From Chrysoporthe austroafricana (lineage: Eukaryota > Ascomycota > Sordariomycetes > Diaporthales > Cryphonectriaceae), in assembly GCA_001051155.2 (NCBI GenBank), contig JYIP02000008.1, positions 1,240,001 to 1,304,000 of the forward strand: DNA of 64,000 nucleotides, read 5' to 3'. Below are positions 21,404 through 31,447 of the stretch, one piece after another (positions within the stretch are counted from its first letter, which is position 1; each line of letters begins with the position of its first letter). The notes under the pieces were generated by a model. The model was not told where the DNA came from and made no database searches. It worked only from the letters and a program-made list of their open reading frames with translations. Made by a program: the position numbers and the translations under genes.

Positions 21404-23788
21404 TCATACTCCGATATGGATGAAGGGTGCCCACAGTGCGACATTTTTCCTAATGTCTGGTCGATCCCTGAGCTCCATTACGGCATCATGGAGCGCCTTC
21501 GCAACTTCGAGACCACCACTCCCTTTCCCTTTTGACTTGTAGAGAAGCCTGTAAAACATGCGAGCAACCTCACCAGCGGCATAATCATTTGCGTCCCACA
21601 TTGTCCTGATGACGTGTCGGAATCCAATCATCTGAAAGCTATTGGAGAGGTGTATTGCTTCGTCCACCAACTTCTCGGCCGGTAGCTCCGCAGTGGAACA
21701 AGCTGAAAGATAGGCTATTTCCGCGTGTTTGAGGTTGAGGCGATCAAGATCGCTTATTTTTAACAGCGCGGCTTTGCTGTCCTCAACAAGTAGGACGCCT
21801 CCTTCAGATGGGTCTTGAGGATTTGATGTCCCGTGACAGGCAAAATGTGCAAATGAGCAGTCTTCTAGACCCTGAAGTACATCAGCTTTGGCCGGATGAT
21901 CAAGTAGGGTAACAAGGCCACCGAATTCTTCCCTAATCACCTCGACTTCGTGCTTGGTGTTTAGAGCTTCATGGCTAGGTGTTTTGGCCATGTTCACAAG
22001 CATCAGTTTACCGCCTGTCGATTCATCCCGTCCTTTCTCGCGAGCATATCGAAGTGCTTTGAATGTCGAGGTGTATGAAGAAATAACGCGGCTCATGGTG
22101 TTATCGGACGATCCCTCGGAATGATCGCCCGCTGCGTGGATAGGCAGTAGTCCCATGCTGCCTCCAGTAACCCACCAGACTCTTCCTGATAGTGGGACAT
22201 CAAGCTCTTCTAGGACGGGAAGAACTGCAGAGTTCCACAGCCACCAAAGATCATCCCGCAATTTCTTGCTCCACGACTGGCCTTTACGCTTCTCAACTCT
22301 AACCTTCGCATTCCGATGTGACCGTTTCCCAGAATTCAATATAGATCGAGCTTTTCTGTGCACAGTATCGTGGGTAAGATCGGGTAGGTTCCTTGCCCAT
22401 ATTCTACTTGACGTAACAATTATCGCGTCACACCGAATCTTGGAAATGTTGAACGTCACAATAGGACCCATTTCCGCCAACTGCATCAGCTCCTTTGGCT
22501 CTGGTGGCAATTGGAATCGCTCGAACCCTGGAATCTGCCGTATCTGGACCTCAATATTTTGCAAGTCACTGAGTGCCTTCTCTGGAAACGCATCTCGCGC
22601 TAGATATTCATGGTCTATGCCGAGTTTTTGCCAGGCCCCATAGCGTGTTATCTCGTCCCGACACTTCTCGTATTTTTCGCATAAGATCGGATCCTTCATT
22701 CGTAGCTCCGAGACGTCGCTTCTAGCATTCATGGCAAAGCCTGCAATGATGCAGCGGCCTGATTCAAGCAATGCAAGAGCATCTGACGCCGGTCGGCCGG
22801 CTTGAAGCGCAGTGGCTGCAGCAGCGGATGAGAGCCCAGAAAGTTCATTGAGGACGTATTGTTGATCTGCTCGAGATAGCGTACGAGGACTAACCTGGGG
22901 AAGCAGATTAATCGCAGATTCGAAGACTGCGCTGGCTTCCGCCCACCTAGCCACTTCGACGAATAGAGATCCAAGACTTTGATAAGCTCTGACTCTTTCC
23001 ATAGGAGCGCCATTCTCTTGAGCCGAGGCCGCCCTCAATGTAGTAATGGCGTTGTCGAAGTCCTCTGGTGATCTAGTCTGATTATACAAACAGCGTAGAC
23101 AGCTTCCGAGATTGTTAAGCATCCCGCTTCGGTCTGGTTGATCAGCTGGAAATGCTTTGGCTGCATTTTGGCCATTACCAATAGCATCTACAAGGTCTTC
23201 AAGTACGCATGTCTGATGGTACTTGGAGTGTAATAGGATGCTCATATTGCTGCATATTCCAGGGTGATCTGGATGGTTGAAATCTGTAGCTCTGATTGAT
23301 TCCTGGCCATAATCGATGGACTCTTGCAAATCTTTCGGAGACTTTTTTATAAGAAATCGTTCGTGCAACATATTGCTTAGAGAGGTAAACGATTTAGTTC
23401 GATCGGCGTGGTCAGATGGTGTAGCCTCAACGACTTTCCGGCAGATCTCAATGGCTTCCTCTAGAACACTGAATGTGTCCATCCTGCGGAACCTTTCGCC
23501 CAGCAGTTTGCCTAAATTTCGAAGCAGTCCCAGCTTTGCGGGATTGTCAGCTGCTGCCACAATGGTTTCGCGAGAGTAATGGATCGCTTCTTCCAGATCC
23601 TTCAGTGCAGCTGTCCGCTTGTATCTCGTGGATAGGCTAATAGCAAGGCCATCGAGCCATGTCGTTCTCATCGGGTGATCTGGTGCAGTCTCCTCAATTG
23701 CTTTCCTGCTGGCCGAAATTGATTCTGCCAGGTCCTCAAGGTTGCCCTTTCTCACATATCTTTCGTGAAGCCACACACGTTGGGTTGC
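21404..23788 (-). CDS. TPR-CHAT protein, C-terminal part (TPRs plus caspase-like CHAT domain)
   Basis: About six further 42-residue TPR-type units of the form LEDLxEAI...ERY (to about residue 290) continue the array of the upstream frame. Then comes a linker and a C-terminal CHAT domain, the caspase-related peptidase associated with TPRs. Its catalytic dyad is visible: His in FAHFACHGTS (codon near 21833) and Cys in AYLSACSTAELP (codon near 21699). The domain ends with the usual WAPFIHIG. The frame has no ATG at its beginning: it opens with TTG at 23791 inside a repeat unit, so this is not an independent gene. It is the continuation of the frame at 23736-25259, displaced by one nucleotide. 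Full protein would be about 1280 aa. Fungal TPR-CHAT proteins resemble NLR-like receptors with a protease effector; activation by ligand binding to the TPRs is inference. Confidence 0.85.
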   Translation of the reverse strand, partial: ATQRVWLHERYVRKGNLEDLAESISASRKAIEETAPDHPMRTTWLDGLAISLSTRYKRTAALKDLEEAIHYSRETIVAAADNPAKLGLLRNLGKLLGERFRRMDTFSVLEEAIEICRKVVEATPSDHADRTKSFTSLSNMLHERFLIKKSPKDLQESIDYGQESIRATDFNHPDHPGICSNMSILLHSKYHQTCVLEDLVDAIGNGQNAAKAFPADQPDRSGMLNNLGSCLRCLYNQTRSPEDFDNAITTLRAASAQENGAPMERVRAYQSLGSLFVEVARWAEASAVFESAINLLPQVSPRTLSRADQQYVLNELSGLSSAAAATALQAGRPASDALALLESGRCIIAGFAMNARSDVSELRMKDPILCEKYEKCRDEITRYGAWQKLGIDHEYLARDAFPEKALSDLQNIEVQIRQIPGFERFQLPPEPKELMQLAEMGPIVTFNISKIRCDAIIVTSSRIWARNLPDLTHDTVHRKARSILNSGKRSHRNAKVRVEKRKGQSWSKKLRDDLWWLWNSAVLPVLEELDVPLSGRVWWVTGGSMGLLPIHAAGDHSEGSSDNTMSRVISSYTSTFKALRYAREKGRDESTGGKLMLVNMAKTPSHEALNTKHEVEVIREEFGGLVTLLDHPAKADVLQGLEDCSFAHFACHGTSNPQDPSEGGVLLVEDSKAALLKISDLDRLNLKHAEIAYLSACSTAELPAEKLVDEAIHLSNSFQMIGFRHVIRTMWDANDYAAGEVARMFYRLLYKSKGKGSGGLEVAKALHDAVMELRDRPDIRKNVALWAPFIHIGV

Positions 23789-25259
23789 CAATCATTTGTC
23801 CTTGATTGGGATGATTCAGCGGCGTCAGACTCAAAGCCACCTGGCAGTTGCTGATGGCTTCTTCCAAGTCTTCAAGCTGTCCCTTTCTATCGTATCTCTC
23901 GCCCAGGTGTATTCCCAAGTTGCACAGCATCCCCGGTCGGTAGGGATGTTCAGGATCCAGTGCTGTCACAGCTTCTTGACAAGTACGAATCGAATTTTCT
24001 AGATCCTCCAAACGTCCAAACCTCTTATACCTCTCATTTAGTCTGTGGCTATAATTGCAAAGCCACATCGGTCGATTAGGGTCAGTCAACGGGGTTATTT
24101 CGGCGGTCTGTTGAGAGTAATCGATTGACGCTTCTAAAGACTCGATCGATCCAGTCTGGTGATATTTTTCGCTCAACATGTTGCTCATATTGTTGAACAG
24201 CATGGGCCTGTCAGAATGGCCGAGCGGTATATCATTCACGGCTGCTTCGGAACAATCAATCGCTTTTTCCAAATCTCGAATCAGTCCAGTTCTGCGGTAT
24301 CTCTCTTTTAACCAGACACTTAGGTTGTTTTGCCTCATGGGCCAATCTGGATGTCTCCGTGGAGTGAGATCAACGGATTGCTGGCAATTGCGAATTGCTT
24401 CCTCCAAGTCGCCATCTACCCCTGTTCTTTTGTACCAGTCACCTAGACCAATGCCTAGATTGTTCAGTCTTGATGCCAGGTCCCTATGGCCTGGTGTTGT
24501 CATCATAACAGATTTTCGACTGGCCCAGATGGATTCTTCTAGATCCTCGACGGCTCCTGTCATGATAAATCTGTTCCGAAGGCTGTTCCCAAGGTTAGTG
24601 AGCATTCCCGGTCGATCGGGATGCTCACTTGATATCTCTTTTAGAGCTTGTCGATGAGTTCCGATTGCTTCCTCGAGATCATTGCGCGCCCCAGTCCGGC
24701 TATACTTTTCAAGGAACGTGTTTCCCATGTTTCCAAGCATTCGTGCGCGCTCGTCCTTATGTAGGGTTGATCTGATGGCCTCTCGGCTGCTGCTAATCGA
24801 GTCATCCAGATCCTGGACCAACCCTCTCATCTTGTATCTATCGTGCAGGAGGAGACTAAGAGTATTCTGCCTTGCTGCTTGGCAATCTTGACAACAGAGG
24901 GTTGCCTTGACAGCTTCCCGGTAAATGAGAATCGCAGCTTCTAGATCTTCAAGTGTGCAAGTTGCATAGTATCTTTTGCGAAGACAGGTACATAGGCGTC
25001 TGAGTACTTCTGCTCGGTTGGGATCGCCGGACGGGGTTGATGTGAGGACCTCCTGGCACATACGAATTTCCTCTGTTAGGCCTTCGGGCCCTCTAACCCT
25101 TCGAGCCTCTGGTTGACATGATTCTCCAATCCTGCTTCCAGCACTGTGTTCTTCTGATCCTTGAATTCTTCGATTTTCCTTCCATGAAATGGGTTTCAAG
25201 AGGATGAGATCTCTGTACAAAAAAGCGCCCGTGCTGAATGACCATAGATCCAATTGCAT
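23736..25259 (-). CDS. TPR-CHAT protein, N-terminal TPR part (frame lost at 23.78 kb)
   Basis: Starts at ATG 25259 (MQLDLWSFSTGAF). After a basic linker it carries nine tandem 42-residue TPR-like units, each with an LEDLEEAI helix, a conserved Asp-Arg/Pro-x-Met turn and an L(x)ERY helix. The frame runs into a stop at 23736 after switching to unrelated sequence (about residue 495 onward), exactly where the array continues one frame over. The frame shown is therefore the 5' half of one gene with the CHAT part at 21404-23788. The repeat units are diverged from one another, so this is not a recently amplified hypervariable array. Confidence 0.8.
   Translation of the reverse strand: MQLDLWSFSTGAFLYRDLILLKPISWKENRRIQGSEEHSAGSRIGESCQPEARRVRGPEGLTEEIRMCQEVLTSTPSGDPNRAEVLRRLCTCLRKRYYATCTLEDLEAAILIYREAVKATLCCQDCQAARQNTLSLLLHDRYKMRGLVQDLDDSISSSREAIRSTLHKDERARMLGNMGNTFLEKYSRTGARNDLEEAIGTHRQALKEISSEHPDRPGMLTNLGNSLRNRFIMTGAVEDLEESIWASRKSVMMTTPGHRDLASRLNNLGIGLGDWYKRTGVDGDLEEAIRNCQQSVDLTPRRHPDWPMRQNNLSVWLKERYRRTGLIRDLEKAIDCSEAAVNDIPLGHSDRPMLFNNMSNMLSEKYHQTGSIESLEASIDYSQQTAEITPLTDPNRPMWLCNYSHRLNERYKRFGRLEDLENSIRTCQEAVTALDPEHPYRPGMLCNLGIHLGERYDRKGQLEDLEEAISNCQVALSLTPLNHPNQGQMIGNPTCVASRKICEKGQP
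23755..23795 (-). other. Frameshift site inside the TPR array
   Basis: Aligning repeat units by eye, the segment from the Met of the turn to the Glu of LHERY has 28 nt between them instead of the 27 or 30 seen in other units. The short GTGTGTGG run is a natural slip site. No GT-AG intron reconciles the frames without deleting conserved repeat residues. It is either a one-base insertion (pseudogene), a sequencing error, or a programmed shift. Confidence 0.65.
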
Positions 25260-25945
25260 AGAATGGGGTTGCCGTAGATTAGTGTTATAGCACAATCGAC
25301 GCGGAAGAGGAATGACTACAGGTTGAGGAGATGAAAGTAGGAGAGGGGGAGATCAGGTAGACTGTAAGCTTGCCGAAAGTTCCAGCCCGTAGATGTGATG
25401 ATCGTCCTCAGTAAAACCCAAACAGTGCATGCCTGCCACGTAATATCAAGCTCACCTCCAATCAGTCCGTGAAGAGATTCCAGCTCATCCGTCCCAATCA
25501 CTGCCAACTAAAAAGTCACACGTCCTAGGAAAAGTGGGTCAACAAAAGAATCGCTATCGCCCCACACCCTCTACAGCTTGTCATTCTGAACCTAAATTCT
25601 TCTGCCCTTTTCGTGATATGTATGAACTTTTAGCTAGGATGCGCGAGCAAGAAGCCAGCCGGTGAGCAGGGACTCTACCAAGGCCTTGATGACCCGTCAA
25701 GCCTAGCGGGTTGAGGAAGGGTTCTACGTGGTCGCCTCTCAGATAGTCGCTAATTAGTAAAGTGCACACAGTAAGTAAGTCTCGAAGTTAGTGATCGCCC
25801 TTGAGTCACTATTCCAGAACATTCAAGAGGGGGCTGGAAGATAAGAACTGGGCATTTAATCTACAAACGTAACAAGTCAAATACAGAGCTTAGGTGACCT
25901 ATTATAGAATAACCTATATCTCCCTTGCACCCGAAGCTTATCAAT
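25260..25945. other. Spacer upstream of the TPR-CHAT gene
   Basis: 686 bp; promoter of the minus-strand TPR-CHAT gene at its left end and 3' flank of the next minus-strand gene at its right end. No ORF with coding character seen. Confidence 0.4.
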
Positions 25946-26941
25946 TCAATCAGTATCTCCATCCTCTTCTACGCTGTCTTCGTCGTCCGTCTCATCAGTT
26001 GTCGTGTGAGCAGGGCTTTGTTCGCCTTGAAACATGACAAACTTGCACTCATCCGCTAGCGGAACGGTGTCAAGCCTGTCTTTGAAGCCTGCTAGCCGCC
26101 CGCACTCGTCAATATTGGGATCGAAGATGATGGGATCATCACGCGGTACTAGTCCGGCGAAACGCTTGAAGCTGGTCCAGGCGTCCGTCAAGCTATCAAC
26201 CTCGGCGCGGATGGTGAACGTAGCCGTGAACTTCCCGCTGTCCCCGCTGCGACGCTCAAGCAGGACGGCGGTCTGGAAGAAGGTGGGTAGGCCGCTCCGC
26301 GTTGCCGTGTTCTCAAATAGCTGCCACTCAACGACGTTGCAATGTTCCGGGTCCTCCACCTCCATGGCGGTTTTTGCGTCGTACTCATTACGTTCAGCGC
26401 CATTGATCACGATCTGGTCGGCTGCGGTCGTCGCCGCCGACAGCTTGTACACGACGTTGGCTGTGCCCTTCGCGAAGTCCAAGCCGCCCTGAAACCCGGC
26501 CTCAGCAGCACGTGTGCGGACGACAGTGACGGGCGTCGAGAGCAGCGAGTAGGTTCCCTTGGGCTCCACGGCTACCACGTGTGGGTCGTAGTAGGCATCG
26601 GGTCGGCCCCCCAATGAAGGGTCTTTGGTGCGTGCTGTGGCGAAGACAACTTTAAGTTGTGCGGACTTAAATCTCCTCCCACGCTTGCGTTGCTGCAATG
26701 CCCACCGAAAGACTACCAATGTGTGCGGCCGGCCGTCCACTGACGTGCCGTGCACCGTCTCCTCGCGAAAGCCATAGACCACCATTGGCAATTTCTGGTC
26801 ATATCCGGTGAACTTCCGATGTTGCGATCTGCCGAAGTTACGTTGCCTTGAGCGACACTGGTCTTTGTCTCGCATTTCATTAAGGATGATGCCAAACTCA
26901 ACCTCCTCTGGCAGCATCTCGAGGTCTGCTGCGGAAGCCAT
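25946..26941 (-). CDS. Orphan beta-rich protein with acidic C-terminus, 331 aa
   Basis: Single-exon ORF with a clean ATG (MASAADLEMLPEEVEFGIIL). I do not recognise a named domain. A basic region near residues 30-110 (QRKRGRRFKSAQLKV) precedes alternating hydrophobic strands that suggest a beta-sandwich-like core. The best-ordered stretch is about 205-255 (VVEWQLFENTATRSGLPTFF, then FTATFTIRAEVDSL), followed by a DDPIIFDPNI-type turn. The last about 20 residues are nearly all Asp/Glu/Thr. No signal peptide or membrane helix. It follows the TPR-CHAT gene on the same strand, so the three genes could form a functional cluster with this protein as target or effector; that is a guess from position. 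Confidence 0.7.
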   Translation of the reverse strand: MASAADLEMLPEEVEFGIILNEMRDKDQCRSRQRNFGRSQHRKFTGYDQKLPMVVYGFREETVHGTSVDGRPHTLVVFRWALQQRKRGRRFKSAQLKVVFATARTKDPSLGGRPDAYYDPHVVAVEPKGTYSLLSTPVTVVRTRAAEAGFQGGLDFAKGTANVVYKLSAATTAADQIVINGAERNEYDAKTAMEVEDPEHCNVVEWQLFENTATRSGLPTFFQTAVLLERRSGDSGKFTATFTIRAEVDSLTDAWTSFKRFAGLVPRDDPIIFDPNIDECGRLAGFKDRLDTVPLADECKFVMFQGEQSPAHTTTDETDDEDSVEEDGDTD

Positions 26942-27777
26942 CCTTCGTTTGCGTTGTTTGGGGACACGTTATTCGAGAGACAAATTGACTTGAGTTTTAT
27001 AATACCTGTGCCATGTCCCACTTTTTCATGCAGGGCAGCATTGCACGGTGGCTGGCTGGGTCATTCTGCATGGAAAATGGCTTGCCGCTGGAAGCGTTCG
27101 CGTCGTGGAATCAATTCCTGTGCATGGATGCGACTGCCATTGCATATAGCTAATAGACCAGGGTGTACGGATCATAAGGCTGCTTGCTTTACTTAAAGTC
27201 GATAGCAATACCAATTTCGCCTTGAATTTAGCCTCACACTTTTCTCCCTCTCAACACACCAAAACAAACAAGCAGATCATCATAGCCTATCCAGACGATC
27301 CAGGCCATCGTCTCGTAAAGCGCCGCAGGATCGAGGCTATCTGGAAGGCTCAAATGGCGTTGCGATTTTAGACCTTGACAGCGGCGTGGTCGATCAGAAA
27401 CCACCGCCGGAGGTAAGAAGTGGCTATACGTATTGTAAATTCTCCAAATATGGGTGCAATTCGCCTCGAGAATCCTCATCACGGTTCAAGGTCCAGGGAG
27501 TGGAAGTAGCGTAGAATGAAAGCAAGGCAAGTCTCGAGTGAGGAACTACGAATGAAACGCGATATCTCTCCACATAATTAAACAAGCCCGGTACACCGCG
27601 ATAACCGTCCTGCTTATGGAAGACTTAATTAGAAGAAATAGGAAAAAATTGTCGCTGTCGTAATCATTCAAGCAGCTATACTCCATTGCTATGCCAAAAT
27701 AAAACGCCCTCCAGCCTTGCCACTCGTCTGAAATACTTCGGCCGGCAAGTCATTGCAAGGCCTTTGCTTCCCTCTCT
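26942..27777. other. Spacer between the orphan gene and CCC2
   Basis: 836 bp holding the promoter of the minus-strand orphan gene and the 3' flank of the minus-strand copper ATPase. Short ORFs here have no domain or convincing splice structure. Confidence 0.4.
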
Positions 27778-30700
27778 CTAGACTCTGTCGTTCCCATCTA
27801 GATTCGCCAACGGTACATACCCAGCCTCCTCTCTCCTACTCCTGCTCATCGCGCCCCTGACCCTGTCGGCCACTTCGAACACACCACCCTTCACTGTGTC
27901 CATTAGGCCGGGCCTGCTCAGCCTCCTCTCCATCGCCTCCTTGCCAGCGGCCTCGTCCATCCACCTGGGTCTCCTCCAGAACTTCAGCAACAGGGAGCTC
28001 ACGACCACGGACACCGAGCTAACAGCCATAGCTGCGCCGGCGGCCATCGGGTGCAGGTGCAGCCCGAACGGCAGGAAGATGCCCATCGCGAAGGGCAGGC
28101 CGACGATATTGTACAGGCACGCCCACGCCAGGTTGGCCTTGATGCGGCTGAAAATGCTCTTCGAGAGGTGCAGCGCCGCGGGGATGTCCATGAGCTCGTT
28201 GGGCCGCATGAGCACGACGTCGGCGGCCTCCATGGCGACGTCCGTACCTGACGACATGGCGATGCCGACGTCCGCGGTCGCGAGGGCCGGCGAGTCGTTG
28301 ATGCCGTCACCCACCATGGCGACGACCTCGCCTTGGTCACGGAGCTGGCGGACGATAATTTGCTTCTGGTCGGGAGAGACGCCTGCGTGGACACAGTCCT
28401 CGGGGATGCCGACCGCGGCGGCGACGGCGTGGGCAGTCGAGGGCTGGTCTCCAGTGACCATGGCGACTTTGACACCCATACGGTGCTGCAGGACCGAGAT
28501 CGCGGCGGCCGCGCCCTCCTTGATCACGTCCGAGAGACAGAGATGACCTGCGTATTTGCCATCGATGGCAATGAAGATGTTGGTGGTTCCGGCGGAGTCG
28601 CGAGCCTTGCCGGCAGATGCGTTTTTGTTGATGGCCTCCGAGGAGTCGATAGCTTCCTGGGGAACCTCCACATTATTCTCGCGGAGGTACTTGACGTTGC
28701 CGACCAGGATGGTATAACGCGTGCGCTCGGCGCTGGTGGCAGGCTCAACGGCTGCAGAGATACCGCGTCCGACGGCTGCAGTGAAGTCGCCAACGCTGCC
28801 CTCGATGGTGCCCTCTGAGTCAAGACCAAGCTCGTTCTTAGCGGCATTGAGCACAGCCTTACCAACGGGATGTTCGCTACCCATCTCAGCAAGACCAACA
28901 ACAGTCCACCAGAGCCGGCGACGCCACTCATTATCCTGCCAGACCGAGACAATGTTCATGCTTGCCACGGTCATCCTGCCATAGGTGATAGTGCCTGTCT
29001 TATCGAGGACGACTTGAGTGACCTTCGTAGTAGTCTCCAACGCTGCACCACCCTTGACCAGGATGCCGTTCTCAGCGCCTACCCCAGTGCCGACCATAAC
29101 AGCAGTTGGGGTGGCCAGACCGAGAGCACAAGGGCAGGCAAAGACAATGACTGAGATGCACAGCTTGACGCACACGAAGATCTTGCCGCCACTAGAGTCT
29201 TCCTGGAAGATCTTTGGTGGGTTGGCAAGCACATGACTGAGGATCATCCAGACCACGAAGGTCAGAAGGCCGAGGATGAGGATCATGGGAACGAAGTAAC
29301 CGGCAAGCGTGTCCGCAAGTCTCTGAATCGGGGCACGCGTAGTCTGCGCATCCTGAACGAGCTTGACAATCTGGCTGAGCTGTGTGTCCCGACCGGCCCG
29401 AGTGACCCTGAAGTCGACACGGCCGTGGCCATTGACAGTGCCACCAATCAAGTTCGAGCCTTTGCGCTTCTGGACGGGCATGGCCTCACCAGTCACCATG
29501 CTCTCGTCGACGTAAGTCTCGCCACGGACCAGAACACCATCGGCTGGGATCTTGTCACCAGGACGGAGGATGACGATGTCTCCGACCTGGATGAGTTCTG
29601 TGGGAATGATCTTCTCCTCAGCAGCATTCCCGTCCGCCGTGGGTGTCTTGGGTTCGCCGCTGCCAGCAACGCTGTCCCACTTCTCAGCCGCCTTCTCAGC
29701 AGCAATCGGATCAGCGTAGATTGTGGCCATAGATGGAGCCAGTGACATGAGACGGGACAGTGCCTTGGAGGTCTGGCCCTTGGCACGGTTCTCTAGGAAC
29801 CGACCGAAAGTGATGAAGGTGATCAGCATAGTGCTGGTATCGAAGATCGTGCTTGGTCGGGTGTGCGGGGGAAAGAAGAGCGAGATCAGCATGGCGACGC
29901 AGCTGAAAAAGAAGGCACAAGAAGTTCCCAAGACGACAAGGACGTCCATGGTGGGCGAGCCGTGCTTGATGGATTTGTAAGCCGAGACGTAGAAGCGCTT
30001 TCCAATACCGAATTGAACGGGGATCGTCAAGAGCAGGCACACAATATCGCCCAGGAAAAGGCCAGGCAAGATCTGCAATGATCCAAAGTCCAGCGGTGGC
30101 AAGCACATCGGTATGACCATACCGATGAGGAATACCGGGATGGCGAAGCCCAAAGATGTCTTGAAGGCTCTCCGCCACTCATTGATTTCTCGTGTTTTTG
30201 CGAGAGACTCCAGTTGTGCGTTGTTGTCATCGTTATCTGCGACGAGTGCGTTGTAACCAGCTTCCTCCACCTTTTCAACAATAGCTCGCAGACCTGTTAC
30301 ACCGGGTTGATGTGTGATAGTCAACCTTGACGTTGCGAGGCTCAGTTTGACAGAGGCGACACCTGAAAGAGTTTGTATGCTCTCCTCCAGTGCTGTGGCC
30401 GCGGCAGCATTTGGTACGCCGTAGACCTTGAACTGTGCCGTGGCCGATGCCTGTGACGTATCCGCGGTCTCGGACTGCGTCGAAATAATCTTGGCACCGA
30501 AGCCACGGTCCTCGATGATCTCGACGATCTGCTCGGCGGACAGTTTCGCGGGGTCGTGTGTGATTACCGCCCTCTCAGCCAACAAACTGATGTTAAATTT
30601 GAGCATCCCGTCGACGTCGCTAAAGCCAGACTCTACAGCTGACGTGCATGCGCCGCAAGTCATGCCCTCGATGCCGACGGTTGTGATAGTGTGCAGAGTC

Positions 30701-31447
30701 TTGCTCATCGACGCCCCCGAGGCGGGCTTCTTCTCGTCTTGTGCCTCCGAGCTCTCGACAATGGTCGCGCCGAACCCCCGGTCCTCGATCATCTCTGCGA
30801 TCTTCTCGGCGGGTAGGGCGGATGGGTCGTGGTCGATGACGGCTCTCTCGGACAGCAACGAAATGCTGAAGTTCTTGACGCCCGGAACGTCCTTGAAAGC
30901 GCCCTCAACCGCGGATGTGCATGCGCCGCACGTCATGCCCTCGATCGCCACGACCGTGCTGACGATCCTTGGCCCGGTCTGTGCCGCGTCTGCAAACGCG
31001 CCGTCCATCTTATCCACTCTCGGTGATACCAGGTCGGTAGACAGAACGTCCGCGTCGAAGCCCCGGTCCTCGATGATCTCTCGTATTTGTTCGGCGGATA
31101 TCCGGTCTGCGTCGTGCATGACTACTGCCCTTTCCATGATCAGGCTGACGGAGACGTTGCCGACACCGTCAACGCCTTTCAGCCCGCTCTCGACGGCCGA
31201 AGTGCAAGCGCCACACCTGTCGCACAGCGAGTTAGAGTAAGCAGAGCCTAAGCATATGGGAATCCAGGCAGAGGCAGCCTGGAGCGCTGGGCTGCGCAGG
31301 GCTGAAAATCCGAGCCACACGGAGCGCCGGGTAAGCACGAGGGGCGACTCACGTCATACCGCCGACCTTCAGCGTGGTCGTGGCCATGTGCGCCGTGTTC
31401 GCGCTCAGCAGGTCCGCCGAAGGGACCTTTATCTTGGACGGGGCCAT
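27778..31447 (-). CDS. CCC2: P1B-type Cu+-transporting ATPase (Ccc2/ATP7 family)
   Basis: Pumps Cu+ into the late secretory pathway to load cuproenzymes such as multicopper ferroxidases and laccases. Two exons: 31353-31447 and 27778-31216, with a 136-nt intron (GTGAGT, CTAAC branch, GACAG); 1177 aa. Three canonical heavy-metal domains each carry MTCGAC, with Cys pairs at residues 33/36, 128/131 and 219/222. A fourth HMA-like domain from about 285 has lost the Cys pair. The ATPase core has the TGE loop, the CPC metal site near 726, the phosphorylation Asp in DKTGT near 770, and MVTGDQ and MVGDGINDSPALA. Exon 1 supplies MAPSKIKVPSADLL and the first half of HMA1; the intron falls inside the codon before the first metal-binding Cys. 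Starting at an internal ATG (31338) would translate intron sequence and lose the GGMT of HMA1. Confidence 0.95.

Noticed and set aside
27896..31240. Long plus-strand ORFs over the copper ATPase gene
   Set aside because: Antisense shadows of CCC2, caused by its GC-rich third positions.
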